This document shows positions 45,168 through 52,405 of a stretch of 64,000 nucleotides of DNA, one piece after another; position 1 is the stretch's first letter; every line of letters starts with the position of its first letter. The DNA is taken from positions 434,001 through 498,000 of the forward strand of contig NZ_FRAM01000002.1 of NCBI RefSeq assembly GCF_900142325.1, given 5' to 3'. The position numbers and the translations under genes were made by a program. The notes beneath the pieces were generated by a model that was not told the origin of the DNA, ran no database searches, and saw only the letters and a program-made list of their open reading frames with translations. Source of the stretch: Epilithonimonas mollis (GTDB lineage: Bacteria > Bacteroidota > Bacteroidia > Flavobacteriales > Weeksellaceae).

Positions 45168-46799
45168 TTAATTTTTGATGATTTTTTGAGTATTGATGTT
45201 GCCTTTTGAATCTTTGACTGAAACAATGTAAACTCCCTTTGCAAATTCAGTAAAATCAATTTTGTCTGACTTAGTTGTTTTTAAAATCTGTCCTGCAATA
45301 TTGAAAACTTTTACTTCGGCGATATTATTCTCAGAATTGATATTAAGATATGAACTTACAGGATTGGGATACATTGCAATGTTTCTCTTTGCAGACAGAT
45401 TGTCAACAGACAAATAATTATCTAAGTCGTAATTTTGAGCAAAAGAATAATCTCCACCATTTCTTTCTTCCTGCCAAACAGCAACAAAATTATTATCAGT
45501 ACCACCAGTAAAAGTGATATAACCTTTAGCAGTATCACTAGTAACAATATCAATTAACTGATTTGAAAAATAGAATGAACCATCATCGTTGAGTGCAGAT
45601 ATTGAAATCGGTGTAGAATTAGCGCCGTTGTAATCAGCATTAATAGAAATAAATACTGGTTTCTCGTTTGCCATTCTAAGGTTTGCCAGTTGCGCTTTGT
45701 TGTTAGAAGTTACGCTGAACAATTCTTTTGCCCCGTCTGTTAAGAGCCTGTTTCCAGTATTTTTATCAAACTTTTGGACATAAGTCCCAGATGAACCTTG
45801 AGAAGAAGTTGTAAATCTGGAAATAGCCCAAATATTAGAACTTCCGGCCTGCATAGCAATTTTTGTATTCATTTCGTAGTAAGTATTTGTCGTGCTAAAA
45901 TCTTTACCATTGTTGCCCCAAGGTAATGTTCCATCAGCATTAACTCTCTGTAAAAATGAATCGAATCTAGTACTTGAAGCTCCCGTAAAACCCAGATAAA
46001 CTACATCTCCATCTGTTATTGTGTTATATCTTGTGTTGAAGGCTGTTGTTCTGGTTGTCAGCTTTGTCATCGCACTCCACATCGCATTTCCTGTTGAGCT
46101 GTCATATCTCTGCGCATAAAAGTTAGAATCTGGCTGAGCAACAGAAGCTCTCGCGTGGATTAACGCAACAAAACTACCGTCTGACAAAACGCCTCCCTCA
46201 CCCACGGTTGTTGAAGTATAAGAAGCCGAAGGTATGGCTACAGTTTGTAGAGATGGCCAAAGCATTTGCTTATTTGCATCATATTTTCCAATGAAGCTGT
46301 TATTCCCTGACATATAGGTTACATAAACATTGGAAGAATTGGGGTCAGTAAAAACCTTGGCATCATAAGTTCCGGTTGGCAGTATCAGACCATCATTACC
46401 CCAAAGCTGCGTTCCGGCTGTCGAAATTTTATGGACAAAACTTCTACCTGTTCCGTCGGTTTCTGTAAAAGAGATATAGAGATTATTATCTTTATCTACT
46501 GTTGTACTATATTGTACGGTGAACGTGGAAATATTTGTATCCGAACGAACCAATAAACCATCTGTCCCGAATTTTTTATTTCCATCTTTATCTAGGAGCT
46601 GAACATAGAGTTGATAGTTATCTGAACTTCCGGTTACTTTCCAAAAAGACACAAAGGTACTTCCATCGCTTGTACTAATTGATTGCGGAACTGAAGTCTG
46701 ATACGTTGCAAGTGGCGTGTTTTGCGAATAGTCATTTGTCCACTGTGCATCGATTGCTTGTATAAACAATGATAGAATTAAAATTGTAATTTTTTTCAT
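45168..46799 (-). CDS. Secreted T9SS protein, beta-rich, unknown function
   Basis: 543 residues with signal peptide MKKITILILSLFIQAIDAQW. A beta-propeller-like body has repeated Trp/Gly/Asp segments (KKFGTDGLLVRSDT; TQLWGNDGLILPTG; LPWGNNGKDFSTTN), similar to cell-surface proteins that report values in repeated blades. The C-terminal T9SS type A domain is AMYPNPVSSYLNINSENNIA to FAKGVYIVSVKDSK. First gene of the pair with the delta-60 gene. The 137-base leader in front holds a direct repeat that could be a regulator site. Confidence 0.82.
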   Translation of the reverse strand: MKKITILILSLFIQAIDAQWTNDYSQNTPLATYQTSVPQSISTSDGSTFVSFWKVTGSSDNYQLYVQLLDKDGNKKFGTDGLLVRSDTNISTFTVQYSTTVDKDNNLYISFTETDGTGRSFVHKISTAGTQLWGNDGLILPTGTYDAKVFTDPNSSNVYVTYMSGNNSFIGKYDANKQMLWPSLQTVAIPSASYTSTTVGEGGVLSDGSFVALIHARASVAQPDSNFYAQRYDSSTGNAMWSAMTKLTTRTTAFNTRYNTITDGDVVYLGFTGASSTRFDSFLQRVNADGTLPWGNNGKDFSTTNTYYEMNTKIAMQAGSSNIWAISRFTTSSQGSSGTYVQKFDKNTGNRLLTDGAKELFSVTSNNKAQLANLRMANEKPVFISINADYNGANSTPISISALNDDGSFYFSNQLIDIVTSDTAKGYITFTGGTDNNFVAVWQEERNGGDYSFAQNYDLDNYLSVDNLSAKRNIAMYPNPVSSYLNINSENNIAEVKVFNIAGQILKTTKSDKIDFTEFAKGVYIVSVKDSKGNINTQKIIKN

Positions 46800-46887
46800 A
46801 ATAAAATCTTTAGTGAGACAAGATTCGGAATTATGAAAAGAAATATGAAAAATGTTGCCACTACAACAACACTCATCACTATATGGC

Positions 46888-46906
46888 TACCACTCTTTTA
46901 CCACTC
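46888..46906. promoter_or_regulatory. Direct repeat TACCACTC x2, 11-base period, putative operator
   Basis: TACCACTC occurs at 46888-46895 and again at 46899-46906, so the repeats lie on one face of the helix. They sit in the leader between the regulator gene and the T9SS operon and abut a poor -7-like word (TTAATTTG, reverse strand, 46905-46912). A binding site for the adjacent LuxR-type protein is a reasonable guess. Confidence 0.4.
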
Positions 46907-46936
46907 AAATTAAATAAGATGTTGGTTATAAGATAT

Positions 46937-48517
46937 TTAAATTTCTGAAATATACTTATGTAATTCCATATTTGTATTGGTTAATCCTAATTTTTTTCTA
47001 AGGCGAGTTCTGGAATTTTCTACTGATTTTATGGAAGTTTTGGTAATATCTGCAATATCTTTAGAGCTAAGATTGAGTTTTATAAATGCACAAAGTTTTT
47101 TTTCTGTTTGGGACAAGTCAGGATGTTTTTCCATAAGACTCTCATAAAAAGAATTATAAACATTATTAAATCTGAGATTAAATTCGTCCATCGATCCTCT
47201 TTGTGAATTTTTGCTTAGTCTGAAAATGATATTGTTTAACTCTTTTTTTAGTTCATCAATGTCCTCGGATTTGAGTTTTTCTTTTATTTCATCAATAAGT
47301 TCTTGATAGAGTTCTGTCTTTTTATTTTCCAGCATTGTCTTGGAAACAAGTTCTTTGTTTCTAATTTCCAAATCGAGATTTAACTCATTGGTTCTGGATA
47401 TTGACAAGTCTTTTTCCAGCTTTTCCTTAACAAGATTATTTTTGTATCTCAAAAGGACAAATGCTAATGCTGAAATTAAAACAATCAAAATCAGAATCAC
47501 AGATAGCAACTTGAGTCTGCTTTTGCTGTTTTCCAACTCCAATTTCTGTTCTTTATTTTTGAATTCAGCTTCTATTTTCCCTTTTTCTATGTTAACTGCT
47601 TTCTCCTCAATATTAAGACTGTCGCGGACATTGTCGTACTCCTGAAAGTATGTAGACGATTTTTTATAATCACCTTTGCTGTAATAAGCCTTATACAAAG
47701 CCTGCAAAACATCACGATTTTGAAAGCTATATTTGATTTTCGAATTATCTCTGGCTTTTTCAGCGTACTCTATAGCAAATTCATTTTTATTTATTTCCCG
47801 ATAGAAGTTTGAGAATGCAGTATAAAAATTGGTAAGAAGATATGGGTCATTGCTCTTACTCAATAAACTTTCTACATATTTAAACTCCTTTTCAGCTTCT
47901 ACATTTTCATTCTTGGCAGCGAGAGCTTCAGCATAATTTGTATGAGATATTACCTTTATCGGTACTTCTTGTGTGTTTATAGAATTTTGTATCGCTTTTT
48001 GGTAGTAGTTAATAGCAGAATCTATTTTATTACTATGTAAATAAATGGTTCCAATATTATTTAATGCCTTGGCTGCTAAATCGTAGTTTTTTATGTTTCT
48101 ATTAAAATGATAAATATTTTCAAAATGTTTTAAGGCTTCTTTTTTATTGTTCATTCGTGCATTGATAATCGCGATAAGATTTTCAATTTCAGATGCTTTT
48201 ACCTTATTATTTTCTTTATAATATTCATAAGCTTCCAGATTATATCTTAAGGCAATATCAAAAATATCCCTGTTGTAATAAAGATTTGCAGCAGCTTTAT
48301 AAAATGAGTTTCTCAACTCATTATCATCGGATTTTGCAGAGATTTCATCAGCTTGACTAATATTTTTTTTAGCTTCTTCCCAATCATCATACATCATTTC
48401 TGACGCTTTCTTGAGATGGGATTCTACTTTCTGTTTATTCGAGCGAATATCTTGGCACCATATCATATAGGGTGCGAATAGTACAATAAATAAGTATCTA
48501 ATTTTAGCTGATTTCAA
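46937..48517 (-). CDS. TPR / transmembrane / LuxR-type HTH regulator
   Basis: 526 residues. An N-terminal signal-like segment (YLFIVLFAPYMIWCQ) is followed by about six TPR units between residues 60 and 300 (IGTIYLHSNKIDSAINYYQK). A coiled coil, one membrane helix (LLSVILILIVLISALAFVLL) and a second coiled coil come next. The C-terminal GerE/LuxR-type HTH contains LSQTEKKLCAFIKLNLSSKD and VENSRTRLRKKLGL. The layout predicts a periplasmic TPR sensor coupled through the membrane to cytosolic DNA binding, a type common in Flavobacteria. The start is TTG at 48517. It lies just upstream of, and in the same direction as, the T9SS gene pair. Confidence 0.85.
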   Translation of the reverse strand: MKSAKIRYLFIVLFAPYMIWCQDIRSNKQKVESHLKKASEMMYDDWEEAKKNISQADEISAKSDDNELRNSFYKAAANLYYNRDIFDIALRYNLEAYEYYKENNKVKASEIENLIAIINARMNNKKEALKHFENIYHFNRNIKNYDLAAKALNNIGTIYLHSNKIDSAINYYQKAIQNSINTQEVPIKVISHTNYAEALAAKNENVEAEKEFKYVESLLSKSNDPYLLTNFYTAFSNFYREINKNEFAIEYAEKARDNSKIKYSFQNRDVLQALYKAYYSKGDYKKSSTYFQEYDNVRDSLNIEEKAVNIEKGKIEAEFKNKEQKLELENSKSRLKLLSVILILIVLISALAFVLLRYKNNLVKEKLEKDLSISRTNELNLDLEIRNKELVSKTMLENKKTELYQELIDEIKEKLKSEDIDELKKELNNIIFRLSKNSQRGSMDEFNLRFNNVYNSFYESLMEKHPDLSQTEKKLCAFIKLNLSSKDIADITKTSIKSVENSRTRLRKKLGLTNTNMELHKYISEI

Positions 48518-48533
48518 TAATTAAATTTACAAA

Positions 48534-48541
48534 CAAAACTA
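48534..48541 (-). promoter_or_regulatory. -7 element (TAGTTTTG) for the regulator gene
   Basis: On the reverse strand TAGTTTTG lies 17 bases before the TTG start. No -33 TTG at the normal spacing. Confidence 0.4.
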
Positions 48542-48684
48542 CGTATTATTTTAATTAATGTAAAGAGGTGACTTCAAACATAATTAACTTCAGATTACTC
48601 AGTAAATTAGAAGTTTATAAATCATATTCTATAAATGATTAAGTTTATATGAATCTAACTTGTATATACAATTTAAACTATTTA

Positions 48685-48711
48685 AAACTGGCACCAAAAT
48701 TAGCACCTAAA
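48685..48711. repeat. Probable recombinase arm-type sites, right end
   Basis: AAACTGGCACC (48685-48695) and TAGCACCTAAA (48701-48711) repeat the two words found next to the recombinase at the left end, in swapped order and the same orientation. Confidence 0.5.
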
Positions 48712-48716
48712 AATAT

Positions 48717-48749
48717 AAAACCCTTTAAATCAGTTATTTAAAGGGTTTT
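48717..48749 (-). terminator. Terminator of ssrA supplied by the island end
   Basis: Perfect 14-bp stem AAAACCCTTTAAAT / ATTTAAAGGGTTTT with a 5-base loop, just downstream of the tmRNA 3' end in its direction of transcription. Confidence 0.85.
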
Positions 48750-48774
48750 AAGTGGAGTTGGAGGGATTCGAACC
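48747..48774. repeat. Island end within the ssrA 3' end (att site)
   Basis: Direct copy of 40971-40998 (2 mismatches in 28). It is part of the intact tmRNA gene: acceptor stem and T-arm. Confidence 0.85.
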
Positions 48775-49149
48775 CTCGTCCAAACAAGCAATACGCAAGC
48801 TTTCTACATGCTTATTTTGCTATTGGTTTTCGGGCTCAGGCAGAGAGCAAACACCCAACCTAAACCTTAGCTTCTAAAATTTTCGAGTCCTGGCCGAAGC
48901 TTTCAGAACCTTATTTCCGCATTCCTATGCCTCAGAATCAAACGCCGCAGAACAGAGCATTTGTGAGACATCTTGCTTCCTTACTATCTTCAGGAAAGCG
49001 CTTGAAACCTACTAAACTTCGGATTAAGCTGCAAGAGCGAACTCTTCGTTGCCAGTTAAAATGTTGTAGCAAGGGATTTAAGAGATCGCGCTACGGTTCT
49101 CTGCATGCTTACTTACCCATTGGTCTTGCTGTCGAAACCAGTCAACCCC
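48753..49149 (-). ncRNA. ssrA: Transfer-messenger RNA (tmRNA)
   Basis: Read on the reverse strand the RNA begins GGGGTTGACTGGTTTCGACA and ends with GGTTCGAATCCCTCCAACTC plus CA. The ends pair as the alanyl acceptor stem (GGGGUUG with CAACUCC), and the T-loop is intact. The internal frame at 49024-49053 reads GNEEFALAA-stop, the proteolysis tag. The terminal CCA is not fully encoded. tmRNA with SmpB rescues stalled ribosomes. A promoter (TTG-N20-TAAATTTG, reverse strand, 49167-49197) precedes it. Its 3' end is the integration point of the island. Confidence 0.96.
49024..49053 (-). other. tmRNA tag-peptide reading frame
   Basis: Codons GGC AAC GAA GAG TTC GCT CTT GCA GCT TAA give GNEEFALAA. 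The ALAA end is the usual degradation signal. The exact resume codon (GGC) is inferred. Confidence 0.85.
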
Positions 49150-49166
49150 TTTTTAGAATAAGACTA

Positions 49167-49197
49167 CAAATTTACAAATAAAACCATCAACTAACAA
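49167..49197 (-). promoter_or_regulatory. ssrA promoter (TTG-N20-TAAATTTG)
   Basis: On the reverse strand TTG (49195-49197), 20 bases and TAAATTTG (49167-49174). Transcription would start about 12 bases before the mature 5' end at 49149. Confidence 0.65.
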
Positions 49198-49214
49198 CTA
49201 TAAACCAAAAACTA

Positions 49215-49370
49215 AATTTGGGCGTGACCCTCGCCAAGCAAGTCCAGCCGCTCGGGTCGGGCTGTCTGTTGCAATCTTTTTGTCATTCGCCCTTAGTCTG
49301 CAAAAGAAACTTCAACACAGACAAAAAGGATTTCCACTCCCATCCCTCACGCATGGTGCAAAAAAAGCTT
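49215..49370. repeat. GC-rich intergenic block, putative dispersed repeat
   Basis: In the 411-base gap 49150-49560 this block is clearly richer in G+C than its flanks. It contains GGGCGTGACCCTCGCC, CCGCTCGGGTCGGGCTGTCT, AAAAAGGATTTCCACTCCCA and TCCCTCACGC. It shares GTTGCAATC with 1519-1640. It has no convincing reading frame. The rest of the gap is AT-rich and holds no gene. Confidence 0.45.
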
Positions 49371-49560
49371 TCACAATAAACATCGGCCCCAAATTATTCA
49401 GAGTCCAGTCAATCCAATATCAGAAAAACCTTAACAAAAATACAACACCCGAATTCCCAATAAATCATAACGGTGGTTAAATCCGGTTAAAACTTCCCGA
49501 TTCCGTACATTTCAAATCATTTCAAACTACGAATAGATTTAATTTTGCTCAAAATATACT

Positions 49561-50376
49561 ATGAAAACACATCAACTTCTTTTTCTTCTGATATTTTTCT
49601 CTATCAGTATTTCTGGCCAGACAGATTATATCCTGGGAAATGTCACCAATGAAAATGGCGACAGATTACCAAAGGCAAGCATATACAATCTAAGAACCGA
49701 TCAGATCGTTATTTCCGACAAAATGGGAAATTTTGCCATTGCCGCTCTGCCATCGGATGAACTGAGGATTTCCAGGGAAGGCTATGAAAGAAGAGTAATC
49801 CCGGTCAGTGTTGACAATTTCTCAAAAAACCTCGAAGTAAAGCTTACAAGCATTCCGAAGGAGATAGAAGAAGTGAAGCTCACCTTCAGACCCACCGGAA
49901 TCCTGAAAAAAGATGTGACAAGACTCAATCCGCCACCAAAAGTCGTGGAACTGAACACAGCAATGAATCTTTATATGAGAACGCCATCCACTGAAGCGAT
50001 CCCAAAACTCTCGACACCATCAGCTTTCAAACAACCCGATTTCAGATCTGGACAACTGGATCTGATAAAGCTTGCAGGTGCAATTGGCGGATTAGTCGGG
50101 AAAGTAACATCATCCCCGAAAACAGCAGCCGATTATGCAGAGACACAGGACTTCTATAAAAGAGTGAAATCTGTCATTGATCTTGGTTATTACACAAAAT
50201 ACGGACTGGATGAGTATGATTTTGATATCTTTCTGGCATATGCAGATCAGGCTTATGATCTTGCCAAGAATTACAGAAAAAACTTTAATAAAGCGGCTAT
50301 CGAATATAAACTCAAGGAAGCTTTCGCAGAATATATCAAAACCCATAATTTTTCCAGAAAGGAATCCGAAGGTTGA
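49561..50376 (+). CDS. Secreted carboxypeptidase-regulatory-like (CarboxypepD_reg) protein
   Basis: 271 residues with signal peptide MKTHQLLFLLIFFSISISGQ. Residues 25-95 form a CarboxypepD_reg-like beta-sandwich (GNVTNENGDRLPKASIYNLR; ISDKMGNFAIAALPSDELRI), the domain that also starts many TonB-dependent receptors. The rest is a helical region without a known domain. It ends before residue 275, so this is not a receptor. Possibly a periplasmic or outer-membrane accessory protein. Transcribed alone. Confidence 0.75.
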   Translation: MKTHQLLFLLIFFSISISGQTDYILGNVTNENGDRLPKASIYNLRTDQIVISDKMGNFAIAALPSDELRISREGYERRVIPVSVDNFSKNLEVKLTSIPKEIEEVKLTFRPTGILKKDVTRLNPPPKVVELNTAMNLYMRTPSTEAIPKLSTPSAFKQPDFRSGQLDLIKLAGAIGGLVGKVTSSPKTAADYAETQDFYKRVKSVIDLGYYTKYGLDEYDFDIFLAYADQAYDLAKNYRKNFNKAAIEYKLKEAFAEYIKTHNFSRKESEG

Positions 50377-50750
50377 AAATTTTAACCAAAACTTTTCATT
50401 TTATGAAGGTGTAAATTTTTATAAAAATTCTTTGTTTGATGTTTATGTGTTTTTAATTATGTGTTTATGATGTTGTGTTTAATTTTAAATTTCCCTTTTA
50501 ATAATGCTTTTGGTTGCACATTGCGTGTAACTTCCCTATCCATAGCACTTTTAACATAATGTGGAAAACTTTTACGGATGATTGTCAGATTTTTGACGTT
50601 TTCAGGACATTTGCCCTTTCATTTGTTGGATTCAATTTCTACTTTTGTGTTATCGCTTCGGAAGAAAAAAGAAATGTATATTTTCTAAAAAATCAGAATT
50701 CCGAATATTTTCACAAATTATTATTAACCAATTGATTAAACACCAGCATT
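50377..50750 (+). promoter_or_regulatory. nrdB leader region with -7 element and distant inverted repeat
   Basis: The 374-base gap has no gene. TACTTTTG at 50640-50647 is a good -7 element, giving a leader of about 100 bases. Inside that leader TTCGGAA (50657-50663) and TTCCGAA (50699-50705) can pair around a 35-base AT-rich loop. No box similar to the NrdR consensus was identified with confidence. Confidence 0.45.
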
Positions 50751-51725
50751 ATGGGGATTTTTGATAAAAGAATAAGTTATAAACCATTTGAATATCCGGA
50801 AGTTTTACAATTTATAGAAGCTATCAACAAATCCTATTGGGTGCACTCGGAAGTGGATTTTACTGCAGATGTACAGGATTTTCACTCTCAGCTGGAACCA
50901 CACGAAAAAAATGCGGTGAAGCATGCGCTTTTGGCAATCGCCCAGATCGAGGTTAACGTGAAAACTTTTTGGGGGAATCTTTATAACCACCTTCCAAAAC
51001 CGGAACTGAATGGTTTGGGAGCAACCTTTGCTGAGTGCGAATTCCGTCATTCGGAAGCTTATTCCAGATTACTGGAAGTGTTGGGTTACAATGATGAGTT
51101 CCTGAATGTTGTAGATATCCCGGCGGTAAAAGACAGAATAGATTACCTGAGCAAAGTTCTTAAAAACGCCAATTCTCAGGATCCGAAAGCTTATGTTTCT
51201 TCATTATTGCTGTTCAGTATTCTGATAGAAAACGTATCTTTATTCAGCCAGTTTGCAATCATTTTGTCATTTACAAGATTCAAAGGTTATATGAAGAATG
51301 TTTCCAACATCATTGCCTGGACTTCGGTGGATGAGCAAATTCATGCTAACGGCGGAATCTATCTCATCAACAAAATCAGAGAAGAGCAACCGGATCTGTT
51401 AAATGACAGCGATATAGAAGCCATTTATGATTTGGTGGATGAATCCATACAGATGGAATCCAATATTCTGGACTGGATTTTCGAATTAGGTGAGATTGAA
51501 AATGTTTCCAAGAAAAATCTTCTTGATTTCATGAAATATAGGGTAGATGACTCGTTAAAAAAAATCGGGATGAAAACAAGATACAACGTAACGCCGGAAG
51601 ATTACAAACCGATGATTTGGTTCGAGGAAGAAGTTTTCGCCAACTCAATGGATGATTTCTTCGCCAAACGTCCGGTAGATTATACAAAACACGACAAGTC
51701 TATCACAGCAAACGACTTGTTTTAA
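50751..51725 (+). CDS. nrdB: Ribonucleotide reductase class I, small (radical) subunit
   Basis: 324 residues. Metal ligands can be placed at E67, E97 and H100 (AECEFRHSEAY), E160 (LIENVSLF), and E195 and H198 (DEQIH). The radical tyrosine position is occupied by Y104. No ATP-cone precedes the ferritin-like core, which begins within the first 25 residues. The protein makes the radical used by NrdA. It precedes nrdA, with a small ORF between, the reverse of the E. coli order. Confidence 0.96.
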   Translation: MGIFDKRISYKPFEYPEVLQFIEAINKSYWVHSEVDFTADVQDFHSQLEPHEKNAVKHALLAIAQIEVNVKTFWGNLYNHLPKPELNGLGATFAECEFRHSEAYSRLLEVLGYNDEFLNVVDIPAVKDRIDYLSKVLKNANSQDPKAYVSSLLLFSILIENVSLFSQFAIILSFTRFKGYMKNVSNIIAWTSVDEQIHANGGIYLINKIREEQPDLLNDSDIEAIYDLVDESIQMESNILDWIFELGEIENVSKKNLLDFMKYRVDDSLKKIGMKTRYNVTPEDYKPMIWFEEEVFANSMDDFFAKRPVDYTKHDKSITANDLF

Positions 51726-52113
51726 ATTTCCTTTCTTTGACCGGCCAAAATTCAGAGAATTTTTGACGGAGTAGTTTAGAATTTGGAAGTCTCTTGCAAA
51801 TTGTGCTTAAGTCGGATCACGATGAAATCGCGAGCGAAGCGAGCGTCAAAAAAGATGAATATTATAGATATCACCCTGAGCGGGGTCAAAGATTAGAATA
51901 TCAATATAGCGAAGCCATTAGAAAATCTAGCTTTCTAAAAAAGGCTATTGAACGAAGGTAAAAAGTGAGGAATCACTTTAATTTATAAAAGAAAATTTTA
52001 AGAAATATATTATTGATTCTTGGAGTTTTCTTTTTTATGTGATAAAGCCAATATTAGTCTGAGTTGCTTTGGTTTTATTTAAATATTTAGTCATTAACTA
52101 AATTTAAATAAAT
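51726..52113. other. Intergenic region with decayed repeat words
   Basis: 388 bases without a gene. It includes CGCGAGCGAAGCGAGCG (51829-51845), CACCCTGAGCGGGGTCAAAG (51872-51891), related to the icmF word at 170-191, and GAACGAAGGTAAAAAGTGAG near 51952. These look like degenerate members of short dispersed repeats. Confidence 0.5.
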
Positions 52114-52362
52114 ATGAACTCAGAGATTATTTCAGAAATTGAACACAGCCAGTCAGACAATTTCCAGTTAGGTGAATATATTTATATGGGAATGGGTTTG
52201 ACCAGGGGACACAGGATTTGTATGTCCGTAGCATACAAAATTGATTATTGCATCAAAAAAGCAAAGCAGTTTGAAGAAGTGAACGGCCATGTGACCTTCA
52301 CACATATCAACAAAGTAAAAGTAGGAGAATTGGAACGGTACAAAAAAATACCGTTGAACTGA
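52114..52362 (+). CDS. Small hypothetical protein between nrdB and nrdA
   Basis: 82 residues, no signal peptide or membrane helix. It contains EYIYMGMGLTRGHRICMSVA and HINKVKVGELERYKKIPLN. No domain recognised. It ends 43 bases before nrdA and is co-oriented, so it could be cotranscribed and related to nucleotide reduction, but this rests on position alone. Confidence 0.55.
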   Translation: MNSEIISEIEHSQSDNFQLGEYIYMGMGLTRGHRICMSVAYKIDYCIKKAKQFEEVNGHVTFTHINKVKVGELERYKKIPLN

Positions 52363-52405
52363 TTCTGTAAATTGAAAAAGAAATTAGCAAGCAAAAATAA
52401 AAGTT

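Larger units (their letters stand above)
40971..48774. mobile_element. Integrated genomic island at ssrA, degraded
   Basis: The island lies between two direct copies of the tmRNA 3' end, 7776 bases apart. It contains a tyrosine recombinase next to one end (truncated), a small gene, a gene remnant and a three-gene regulator/T9SS cassette. Both ends carry copies of two 11-base words (TAGCACCTAAA and AAACTGGCACC), probable recombinase arm sites. No transposase, replication or transfer genes are present. Immobile in its present form unless helped from elsewhere. Confidence 0.8.

Noticed and set aside
48927-49181. Open reading frame of 84 codons across ssrA
   Set aside because: It lies on the strand opposite to the tmRNA and overlaps its structure and tag frame; the tmRNA ends and tag explain the sequence.
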